Part shown: positions 8,393 to 15,990 of the stretch, piece after piece
Position numbering within the stretch: position 1 is the stretch's first letter
Layout: each line of letters starts with the position of its first letter
From: Streptomyces sp. NBC_01431
GTDB taxonomy: Bacteria; Actinomycetota; Actinomycetes; Streptomycetales; Streptomycetaceae
Assembly (NCBI RefSeq): GCF_036231355.1
Contig: NZ_CP109496.1
Coordinates: forward strand, 124,001 to 188,000
Length of the DNA: 64,000 nucleotides
Reading direction: 5' to 3'
The notes under the pieces: model-generated
What the model was told of the DNA's origin: nothing
Seen by the model: only the letters and a program-made list of their open reading frames with translations
Database searches by the model: none
Position numbers and translations under genes: made by a program

Positions 8393-8614
8393 CGTCATCC
8401 CTTCACCGTTCACCGGCCGCCCACTACAGCCGGTTGTAGGTCGATTCCAACAAGCCATGCGGGCATCCGGTCGGCAAAGTCACCAATGGGTGCCTTCACG
8501 CATTGCGTTGACGGAGGCCCGCGCCGATCGGCCGCGATCCACGGTCAGCGCCTGGAGGTGACAAACGGGCGCGGCGAGCCAAACAGTCGGTGATCTGCGG
8601 CGGACACTTACCCG

Positions 8615-8990
8615 GTGCCTGACATGCTGCGCATCTGGATGAGACACGAATCCCGGCGGACCGAACGGCGTGCCGCCCTTGTGCCTGAAGACGCCCACAA
8701 ACTGATCGCGCGAGGCGTTCACCTGACCGTTGAAGAGTCTCCGCAGCGCGTCTTCCCCGCCACGCGTACGCCGACGCCGGCTGCGCGATCACGCCGCAGG
8801 GCAGCTGGACGAGCCGCTGCCCCGAGACGGACATTGTCCTGGGACTCAAGGAAATCCCCGACGAACCTGCGGACCTGATTCATCGGCACGTCTTCTTCGG
8901 ACACGCCTGCAAGGGGCAGCAGGAGGCTCCGCGGCTGCTACGGCGCTTCGAGGCAGGCGGCGGCAGTACCGCAGGCCACCCCTGTCGAAA
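8615..8990 (+). pseudogene. Saccharopine dehydrogenase N-terminal fragment, frameshifted
   Basis: From GTG 8615 the reading MLRIWMRHESRRTERRAALV matches the start of lysine-forming saccharopine dehydrogenase and alanine dehydrogenase/PNT N-terminal domains. A frameshift near 8760 moves the match to another frame (TDIVLGLKEIPDEPADL, HRHVFFGHACKGQ). Similarity stops near 8990, so the NAD-binding half is missing. It is a dead 5' fragment of a lysine-pathway gene. Confidence 0.75.
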
Positions 8991-9508
8991 GGGCCGGGTG
9001 TGCAGCGCGGTCCGCGGGCAGAGGTGGTTCGGGTCTCCGTGGTCTACGCGGTGAGGAAGTGCACGGGGCCGCAGCCAAGGCGACCGGCACCTGGACGGGG
9101 CTCTCCTCCGTACTCGACCGCACCGGCCAGACCCGCCAAGGCGGCAGCCCTCCCCCGGACCCCTGACACAGAGCCGAGAGGACCGGCCCTCCCCCGCGCC
9201 GGTTCTTGCCAGCGCAGGGCGGACGCCGCCTTGGTACACGCACTTCGTCTCGCGGGACACCGACGAGCGCCGCACAGCGCGAGGCTGTGCAGCTGCGCCT
9301 CCAGCCGTTCCCCGAGGCCAGCCCGCCGGTGCTCAGCCCCCTCCTGAACGTCCTGCGGAGTCGCCGAGCAGGCCGGACGCGCAGGCTTCTTGCGGCTGGA
9401 GGAAGCCGGGGCCCCGGCGGGAGTACGAGCCGTTCCTGAGGTGCCCGTCGTCCGCCCGCGGGCGCCGGTGCACGGGCGGCTTCGCGAGCCCGCTGCCTCA
9501 GGCAGAGG
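8991..9508. other. No recognisable gene; decayed DNA
   Basis: After the saccharopine dehydrogenase fragment, no frame shows family-like sequence or a supported start. Several short open frames exist on both strands, as expected at this GC content. Confidence 0.5.
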
Positions 9509-10024
9509 CTACTTCCAGACCTGGTACTGACCGCCGTTGCACGCCATGGTGTACACGTCGCCGCTGGAATTGCTGTCCAGGCACTGACCGGTTTCGCGGT
9601 TGACCAGGTTGAAGCCGTCCCCGGTCCACTTCTCGTACCACTGCTCGTAGTAGTTGGCCGGGCTGGAGCACGGCTCGGTGTAGACCTGGCCCTGCCAGTA
9701 GGCGGTGAGGCACTCGCCGTTGGACGCCTTCTCGGTCCAGGCACCGTTGGAGTTCTGCAGGTTGTCCTGACCGTCGTACCAGTCGCTCTTGAGGTGGCCG
9801 ATCGGGTCAAAACAGTGGACCAGGCCCGGAGCGTCCGTGCTGACGCGGTGCTCCGCGCCCACGGTGGACTCGGTGATCAGGCAGCCGCCCGTCTTCGCGT
9901 CGCGCCAGTGGACCTGGCTCTCGGCGAAGGCACTGCCCGACGTCGAAAGAATCAGAACGGGCGTCACAGCAGCGGCGGCCAGGACTGTGGTTATGCGCTT
10001 CTTGAACACGGGCGTCTTGAACAC
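9509..10024 (-). CDS. Secreted ricin-type beta-trefoil mini-lectin
   Basis: A 171-residue protein with a Sec signal: KKR, a hydrophobic core (VLAAAAVTPVLILSTS) and an SAFA|ES cleavage site near residue 34. The mature 137 residues carry six cysteines and trefoil features including CFDP, GECLTAYW, QCLDSNSSGDVYTMACNGG and a terminal YQVW. Length corresponds to one beta-trefoil. It is a likely extracellular glycan-binding protein. It is paralogous to the gene at 29.6 kb, which shares the C-terminal CLDSN...ACNGG.YQ.W pattern. It stands alone, flanked by decayed DNA. Confidence 0.75.
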   Translation of the reverse strand: MFKTPVFKKRITTVLAAAAVTPVLILSTSGSAFAESQVHWRDAKTGGCLITESTVGAEHRVSTDAPGLVHCFDPIGHLKSDWYDGQDNLQNSNGAWTEKASNGECLTAYWQGQVYTEPCSSPANYYEQWYEKWTGDGFNLVNRETGQCLDSNSSGDVYTMACNGGQYQVWK

Positions 10025-10339
10025 GGCAGACCCATTTCTTGGATGGAGGTGGTTGTCCGGGCGGGCGTCGGCCGGGCAGGCGGTGATCAGATCCGCCGCA
10101 TGCCGACGCTCATCCGGTGCAACAGGAAACTAGCGCGGGGGCCGGTACGGTCACGCGCTGCCGGGCCACTGGGACGTCCCGACCGTGTCCCAACCTCCTG
10201 ACCTGCGGTTTGGGACATCTCGGGGACACCTTGGCCAAGACCCGCGAGGCACCCTGAGGACACCGAGAGGCGTCTGGGTGCGGCGAGCCGGGGGCGGCCG
10301 GTGGCATAGGCGAGGAACACACCGATCTGGCTGTTCTCG
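10025..10339. other. Upstream region of mini-lectin gene; nothing else seen
   Basis: This holds the promoter region of the reverse-strand mini-lectin gene and the end of the ISAzo13 remnant. No supported gene or clear promoter hexamer was found. Confidence 0.4.
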
Positions 10340-11060
10340 GTACGTCCGGGGGCTTGTATTTGAATAACTGTCAGCGACGGGTTTGGGGGGCGCTCGGGCG
10401 TGTAGCTGTTCCCATGTGCGGGCGGCCGATCCGGGTATAGGTGTGATGAGGACCCGGTGCAGGTCCAGGAGCCGCTTTTCGTCCTGGTACTGGATGGACA
10501 GGTTGGTGCGGTTGACGCCCAGCAACTGGGCCAGGAACGTAATGGTTACGGCCCTTCGGCGGCGCAAGATGGCTGCCAGGAGCCGGTGGAGGTGGTCGAT
10601 GCTGCTGATCTGCGGGTGGAGATAGCCGCGCGGACGGTGAAAGCGTCGTTGGAAGGCGGCTTCGGCCAGGGCGTCCCAGTACGGTTCCGAGACCGCCACG
10701 AGGTGGTCGAAGTCGGAGCGGTCCATGCCCGTCAGGGCTGGGTCGGTGAGCAGTTCGGTGAGAGCGGGTTCGATCCGGAGACGACTTCGTGGTGCCTCGG
10801 GAGGCATGGGTGGGGCGGGCGCGAGCGTGTAGTTCCAGTCGCCGTGGAACGTGCTCGGTGTGATCGGCAGGGCGCGGAACTCTGCGGGCGAGACGGTCAC
10901 GCCAAGTGGATAGCTGCCGGTGTCGAGTCCGCGCCGATCGAGAGCCCGGTCGTGGTGGTCGTTGCGGAGATGGTCTCCAGGACGACCTCGTAGCTGGTCA
11001 GCGGCCGTCCTCGCCAGTTCGCGGCGATGTGGCAGAACATCCGGTGGTGAAGTCGGCCCA
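10340..11060 (-). pseudogene. ISAzo13-family transposase C-terminal exon, frameshifted
   Basis: Reverse-strand frames read HHRMFCHIAANWRGRPLTSY and SATTTTTGLSIGAD, then in a shifted frame LDTGSYPLGVTVSPAEF and HGDWNYTLAP. These are the conserved end of ISAzo13 transposases, whose usual sequence is W-N-K-I-E-H-R-L-F before the same block. The break before HHRMF coincides with the 3' end of a group II intron. Beyond HGDWNYT the frame continues with a helix-turn-helix-like tail to about 10340. The 5' part of the gene is not present in this window. Confidence 0.7.
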
Positions 11061-12330
11061 GAGCGCGGTCTCGTCTTTCGATCGAGCCGTTTCTCTGGAC
11101 CGCTTCCCGCACCCGGCGTGCCACTCTCACGGCACCGGGCGCTCCACAAGTCCCGCCCAGCTGCAGATAGTTGTCCTCATCTGGCGGATGGCCACGGAGA
11201 AGGGATGATTGTCCCTCGGTATCGGTAGCGCGTGGTGCGTACCTTGCCGGGGTCGAACAGCGTCCGTTCCTCTCCTGATGGCCACCACCCTCCACCGCAG
11301 TAGCGGCGGCGAAGGTCCTTCCTGTTGATCCGGTGGTGCTTGCGGCGCAGCCACTTCATGACCTGGCTCCACGTGTACGAGCTCAGGTACTGGAAGGTCG
11401 CGCTGGACACTCCGGGGCGGAAGTACATGCACCAGCCGAACAGCATCTTGTTGATCTGGATGAGCAGTTCGTCCAGTGGCAGGCCGGTGGCCGTTCTGCG
11501 GCGGATCGCCTTGACCTTGTCCATCGCGGCCTTGAGGGCCTTGCGCGAAGGGTAGGTGTAGACGTAGCAGCGGCTGGAACCCCGTTTGCGGTGGCGCTGG
11601 ATGTGCCACCCGAGGAAGTCCAGGCCCTCGTCGATATGGGTGATCAGGGTCTTCTCCACGGACAGGCGCAAGCCCACCGTGGACAACACCTCTGCGATCT
11701 CTTCGCGCAGAGCTTCGGCGTCGTCCTTGGTGCCGGAGACCATCAGACACCAGTCGTCCGCGTACCTGGAAAGCCGGTAGTTGGGGAGACCTTGGCGACG
11801 TCGCTTGGCCCGAGCCCAGGGCATGGACCCCGGATCTCCCGGCGCCTGGGCGACGTACTCGTCCAGGGCCGAAAGAGCCACGTTGCTCATCAACGGCGAG
11901 AGAATCGAACCCTGTGGGGTGCCGGCGGTGGTCTCTCGGAGCAGACGATCCTCGCCGAGGATGCCCGACTTCAAGAACGCCTTCACCAGGGCCAGGACGT
12001 GTTTATCTCCGACGCGCTTTCGCACCCGGTCCATGAGAGCGGAGTGTGAAATCTCGTCGAAGCAGGCTTTGATGTCGCCCTCCACGATCCACTCATACGA
12101 CTTGGACGTGAAGATGCGCACCTCGGCCACCGCGTCGTGGGCCCGGCGGTTCGGACGGAACCCGTAGGAACACGGGAGGAAATCCGTCTCGAAGATCGGC
12201 TCCAGTACCAGCTTCAAGGACGCCTGCACCACCCGGTCCGTGATCGTGGCGATCCCCAGCCGACGTAACTTGCCGCCCGACTTGGGGATCATCCGCTCCC
12301 GCACCGGCAGCGGACGGAAACTGCGGTCCT
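11046..12330 (-). mobile_element. Group II intron, 5' truncated
   Basis: A reverse-strand retroelement consisting of an intron-encoded protein gene, then domain V at 11144-11106 and a domain VI-like stem, ending about 11050 where the ISAzo13 exon resumes. The 5' ribozyme domains and the start of the protein are lost at the IS5-type element boundary at 12330. The exact 3' splice site was not fixed. Confidence 0.7.
11106..11144 (-). ncRNA. Group II intron domain V
   Basis: On the reverse strand the segment begins GAGCGCCCGGTGCC, passes a GTGAGAGT loop and closes with GGCACGCCGGGTGC. This is the size and shape of catalytic domain V, with the AGC triad at its base. A second stem of GCGGTC pairing with GACCGC follows, fitting domain VI. 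The position 33 bases after the reverse-transcriptase stop is typical. Confidence 0.65.
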
Positions 12331-12391
12331 TAGACCGACCGGCAAATGGTGGGCAGGGGTTCTCGGACGGGCCCGGACGCAAGGCAGGCAC
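11177..12391 (-). CDS. ltrA: Group II intron reverse transcriptase/maturase, N-truncated
   Basis: The reading frame encodes 404 residues, but the first 20 come from the abutting IS5-type element, so the start at 12391 is a fusion artefact. The intron protein begins around FRPLPVRERMIPK, RT block 2. The rest is complete: GIATITDRVVQ, GDIKACFDEISHS, TPQGSILSPLMSN, the catalytic RYADDWCLMVSG, and a maturase X domain (CMYFRPGVSSATFQYLSSY). RT blocks 0-1 are missing, so it is probably inactive. Family members are normally longer. It lies in the intron upstream of domain V. Confidence 0.85.
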   Translation of the reverse strand: MPALRPGPSENPCPPFAGRSKDRSFRPLPVRERMIPKSGGKLRRLGIATITDRVVQASLKLVLEPIFETDFLPCSYGFRPNRRAHDAVAEVRIFTSKSYEWIVEGDIKACFDEISHSALMDRVRKRVGDKHVLALVKAFLKSGILGEDRLLRETTAGTPQGSILSPLMSNVALSALDEYVAQAPGDPGSMPWARAKRRRQGLPNYRLSRYADDWCLMVSGTKDDAEALREEIAEVLSTVGLRLSVEKTLITHIDEGLDFLGWHIQRHRKRGSSRCYVYTYPSRKALKAAMDKVKAIRRRTATGLPLDELLIQINKMLFGWCMYFRPGVSSATFQYLSSYTWSQVMKWLRRKHHRINRKDLRRRYCGGGWWPSGEERTLFDPGKVRTTRYRYRGTIIPSPWPSAR

Positions 12392-13269
12392 GAGCCTGAG
12401 TGATCATGGAGTTCTTGACGCTCAGTGATCACCCGGAGGGCTCGTGCCTGCGGTCCCATCATGCCTTTTGGAACCCCTGTGGGACCAATTTGCTGCTCTG
12501 CTACCCGTGCGGAACGGATACGCCGAGAGCCATCCGCTGGGGTGTCACCGGCGGCGGGTTCCGGACCGCACCGTCTTCGAGTACATCGTGCTCGCCCTGG
12601 TCCACGGCTCAGGGTACGAACGGATCGCTGGCGCCGGATGCTCGGACCGGACCATCCGGCGCCGCGTCAAACAGTGGGCTGAACTTGGGATATACGGGGC
12701 CTTGGTGATGCAGCCGTCTACCGAGATCTCACTCAGCCCGAGACCGATCATTCGATCGTAGGCTTCGAGTGCAAGGGCGTGGACCTTCTCGGAGCTGAAA
12801 CGCTCCGTCGCATCCGATGCCTGCGGTGTCCCGCTCGGGATCGTCTCCGACGGTGCCAACCGGCACGACTCGCCCCTGCTCGGCCCCACCCTGGACGCTG
12901 CGCAAGCACAGGTCGGCGCGATGCCGGAGACCGTCAACATCAACCTCGACCGCGGCTACGACAGCGCCAAGTCCCGTGCACTTATCGCCGAGTTGGGATT
13001 CACGGCCGAGATCGCACGCAAGGGAGTGCCTGCCCCGATCCAGGCCGGCAAACGCTGGGTGGTCGAGCGCACGCACTCGTGGATGAACGACTACGGCAAG
13101 CTCCGGCGCTGCACTGAGAGGAGCGGCGCGGTCGTTGACTTCTACCTCTACCTCGCCGCCACCCTCGTCACGCTCCGCATGCTCATCCGACGCTCGACGA
13201 GCCGCTACCGCTGGGATGGCCGGCCCACCACCCGACGTCTCCAGTGATCCATTTGCCGGTCGGTCTAAA
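12330..13269. mobile_element. IS5-family element with scrambled transposase
   Basis: The ends are inverted repeats of TAGACCGACCGGCAAATGG at 12330 and 13269. The 940-base length suits IS5-family elements. The left end interrupts the group II intron protein. The internal transposase is rearranged (see the pseudogene entry). A clear target duplication was not established. Confidence 0.75.
12444..13247 (+). pseudogene. IS5-family transposase with inverted internal segment
   Basis: The forward N-terminal part (LEPLWDQFAALLPVRNGY, VFEYIVLALVHGSGYERIAG) and the C-terminal part (SDGANRHDSPLLGPTL, VERTHSWMNDYGKLRRCTER) are IS5-type. The middle piece carrying the first catalytic Asp, LGLSEISVDGCITKAP, occurs on the opposite strand at about 12692-12792. 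So roughly 100 bases are inverted and about 50 further bases appear lost. The gene cannot encode a working DDE transposase. Confidence 0.75.
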
Positions 13270-13308
13270 CTGGTATTGATCGGCACTGGTCTGTCGGAGG
13301 GGGAGAGG

Positions 13309-13854
13309 ATGAGGATGCCACGATGGTTGCGGCCTCCCGTGAAGCAGGCGTTGTCGGTTGCCCCGGAGGAGGAGCAACCGCAGTATCGGCCTGCGGATCA
13401 CGTTGTCGTCAGCGCTGTGATGGCGTTGGAGACGCCCAAGTCGGCCGACGCCGTCGCAGCCGCGATCGACCTTGAGCGGGGCTTGGCTCCGGTCACCGCC
13501 GTTTCGCAGAGGACGTCGGTTGGCGCCGTCCACGGGATGCTGCGGCAGATGGCCTCCGAAGGACGGGTCACGGGCATGCGTCCCGTCGAGTGGCACGACA
13601 GGGGTGTGCGTGTTCCGGGGTGCTGGGGCAAGTCCGACTGGTGGTGGCCGACATACAAGTGGGAGCAGGTACAGAATGCCCGCAGCCAGCGCCAGACATC
13701 GGGGCCGTTGTGGTCCGAGGCAACGGAGAACCGCCGGCAGCGTAAGCAGCCCCCGGAGAAGAGCGGGGTAGCCGAGGCCGTCGACCGCGTCATCGCCGCG
13801 AACGAAGCTCACTACCAGGCTCACAAGAACGATTTCGGCCCCGGCGCTTCCTGA
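13309..13854 (+). CDS. Unknown protein with winged-helix-like region
   Basis: A 181-residue protein from ATG 13309, immediately after a strong purine-rich ribosome site. Residues of about 25-85 (HVVVSAVMALETPKSADAVA, then SQRTSVGAVHGMLRQMASEG) have the spacing of a winged helix-turn-helix followed by a wing-like RVTGMRPVEW. The rest is basic and tryptophan-rich (KSDWWWPTYKWEQVQ). It could be a DNA-binding protein from a plasmid or element. No specific family is recognised. Confidence 0.55.
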   Translation: MRMPRWLRPPVKQALSVAPEEEQPQYRPADHVVVSAVMALETPKSADAVAAAIDLERGLAPVTAVSQRTSVGAVHGMLRQMASEGRVTGMRPVEWHDRGVRVPGCWGKSDWWWPTYKWEQVQNARSQRQTSGPLWSEATENRRQRKQPPEKSGVAEAVDRVIAANEAHYQAHKNDFGPGAS

Positions 13855-14066
13855 AGGCTCCTCCGCCCGACCCTTGGCGCTGGTCGGTGTTGGTGGCGTT
13901 CTGCCAGGCCGTGAGTTCGGTGTTGAGTGTGTCGAGGTCGCCGAACCGGCGGTCGAGGCATTGCCGGGTGAGTGCGGAGAGTTCGATCTTGTGATGTGGC
14001 GTCTGAGCTGTGGAATTTCGGGCTCTGCCGGGGATCTTGTGATATTCCGTCGGCAGGGACAGCGAG

Positions 14067-14552
14067 TCACTTCGCTTCCTGTCCTGTCGGCGTCACCGGC
14101 TCAAGGCGCAGAAGCTCCTCGGCGGAACAGCCAGAGTCAAGGTCTTCTGCCAGGCACAGATTGAGTCCGTGCTCGTCCCGCCGGACCTGAACTGAGAGAA
14201 GACAGGAATCCTTCGGGTCGTCGATGCGCACAGAGATGGTGTCGCCGCTGGTGAACCTGTCATCGGCGAACATGGAACCCGCCTTGTCAGGCGAGCTGAA
14301 GAAGCTCCAGTGTCCGGTTGCAGTGTCCGGGCATGATGTGCCTCCCAGCATCGCACTGTTCAGGCGTTCCCCCGTCATGGCGAGGTCCTTCCCCAGGTGA
14401 AGACGAGTGCCGCCCGGACTACTCCACTGGCCCGTAAGCGCCGACCGGTCAATCCGGGCTATGTCTCCACCTGCATCGGCGCAAGCAACGCAGGCCCACG
14501 CCAACGCGGCGACCAGAGCTGCCCACCGGCTCACTGAAGTGCTCATCCACAT
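14067..14552 (-). CDS. Secreted unknown protein
   Basis: A 161-residue protein from ATG 14552 (ATG 14546 also possible) behind GGGGCGGG. The N-terminus RWAALVAALAWACVACADAG is a signal peptide; the cysteines suggest a lipoprotein but the lipobox is not canonical. The mature part is beta-rich (GQWSSPGGTRLHL, TATGHWSFFSS, SVRIDDPKDSCLLSVQVRR) with four cysteines. It resembles small actinobacterial cell-envelope proteins of unknown function. No operon partner is evident. Confidence 0.6.
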   Translation of the reverse strand: MWMSTSVSRWAALVAALAWACVACADAGGDIARIDRSALTGQWSSPGGTRLHLGKDLAMTGERLNSAMLGGTSCPDTATGHWSFFSSPDKAGSMFADDRFTSGDTISVRIDDPKDSCLLSVQVRRDEHGLNLCLAEDLDSGCSAEELLRLEPVTPTGQEAK

Positions 14553-14632
14553 CCCGCCCCACCCCGACTGAACGCGTTCAGAATAGACGGCAGGTTCAGG
14601 CGATCTCACAGCGGGAGGTCCCTGTCGCAGGG

Positions 14633-15090
14633 TCATGGGCCCAGAAGTACGCGCTGGCGCAGGAGGTCGAGATTTGCTCGTCCATAGGCCATACGCTTGA
14701 GGAGTTTGACCCGGGTGACGTGGCCCTCGACCTGCCCGGAGCTCATGGGGTGGAGAGGCTGGCAGTGGCGGCGTCGAAGTCTCGTCGTAGGCCGCTGACC
14801 AGGGAGTGCAAGGCAGGGAGGTCGTCGGCAAGGACACGGTCCATCCAGTCCGGGAGCTGGTCTCCCTGGAGGCTGTGGAGCATCTCGGCGAAGTCGTGGA
14901 CGTGCCGTGCGGCGCGTCGAGGTGAGAGCAGGCCGTACGGATCTCCTTCAGTTCCGCGGCGTCGGCGGCCGCGAAGGTGCTGGGGGTGCGGTCATGATCC
15001 AGCTGACAACGCGGCGGGGCTTCGGGGCCGGCCTTGGCTGCGGCCGGGACACCGGCTGCAGCTTCCGGCCTGGCTGGCGGGCAGGGCGGA
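14633..15090 (-). pseudogene. ISL3-family transposase C-terminal remnant
   Basis: Reverse-strand frames give HDFAEMLHSLQGDQLPDWMD, DLPALHSLVSGLRRDFDA and, after a frameshift, SSGQVEGHVTRVKLLKRMAY with GRANLDLLRQRVLLGP and a stop. This is the conserved end of ISL3 transposases. The shift falls in the usual TPWSSGQVEGH motif. The catalytic N-terminal part is missing. Confidence 0.75.
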
Positions 15091-15354
15091 AGGCACGGAA
15101 GTAGCGGTGTCCGCGCCCGCCGGTAATCGACCTGGCAGACGCAGCGCACGATGCCCCCCGACGAGCTGTCGGGGAGCATCGCTGTGTCGTGCGGGTGGGT
15201 GCTCAGAACAAGGCGTCCTGGTCAGGCTCATCGCGGGGCAGTGGGGCGACGTCTTCCCCCTCCCATTTCGCCTTCAGGTAGGCGCGCCAGTCCTTGGGGG
15301 GAGGCCAGGGCTCAGTCGCCCCGGCTTGGGGAGCAGCGTCGATAGGGTGTCGCC

Positions 15355-15855
15355 ATGCCGTATTCGCCGATGCCGCTCCAACTCGACACCGCTCGGCTGA
15401 CGTTGCGTCAGTGGACCGAGCCCGACATCGATGCCCATCGCGTGCTCGTCGCCGAACGGGGTGGTGGCATGCCGTCGATCGAGGACAACCGGCAGATGAT
15501 CGAGGATCAGCGGGCTGCGTCGGCGCTGACAGGGATTGCTCTGCTGCCTGTCATCCGCCGCGAAGCGGGCGACTTCATCGGGTATTGCGGGCTCACTGTC
15601 GGTCGGGCTTCCGTTGACGAGCCGGAGATCGCCTATGAACTGTTCCAGCGCGTGCACGGACAGGGCTATGCCACCGAAGCGGCGTCCGCGGTGCTCGACG
15701 CGGCGATCGCGACTGGGCGGAAACGGCTCTGGTCGACGGTGGCTCCCTGGAACGCGCCATCGTTGCGCGTCCTCGAAAAGCTTGGGTTCGAGCGCGACCA
15801 CGTCTCGGCCGATGACCGTGGCGAAGTGGTGTGGCTTACCCGTTCCCTGCCGTAG
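15355..15855 (+). CDS. GNAT acetyltransferase, RimJ/RimL type
   Basis: A 166-residue acetyltransferase. The opening LDTARLTLRQWTEPDIDAH is the RimJ/RimL-type N-terminus. GDFIGYCGLTVG and EIAYELFQRVHGQGYATEAA contain beta4 and the acetyl-CoA pyrophosphate loop (Q-G-x-G-x-A). WNAPSLRVLEKLGFER is the conserved C-terminal signature. Family members acetylate N-termini, antibiotics or small amines, and the substrate here is unknown. It is transcribed toward the S9 peptidase gene 135 bases later, possibly together with it. Confidence 0.85.
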   Translation: MPYSPMPLQLDTARLTLRQWTEPDIDAHRVLVAERGGGMPSIEDNRQMIEDQRAASALTGIALLPVIRREAGDFIGYCGLTVGRASVDEPEIAYELFQRVHGQGYATEAASAVLDAAIATGRKRLWSTVAPWNAPSLRVLEKLGFERDHVSADDRGEVVWLTRSLP

Positions 15856-15990
15856 GAGACGCGCTGCGGTCAGTTCGAAGTGGCTCCGCCACGTCGGAGG
15901 CACCACCGCCGAGCCGGTTCTCCTCAGTCAGGTCCCCTCAGATTGTCGGATCCCTGTCACAGTTCGGGGGCGGCGGGCAGGATGATCGTC

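Noticed and set aside
14067..15179. A 370-codon reverse open frame through the secreted protein and ISL3 remnant
   Set aside because: The upstream part is ISL3 DNA read mostly out of frame. A signal peptide with its own start at 14552 marks the real gene.
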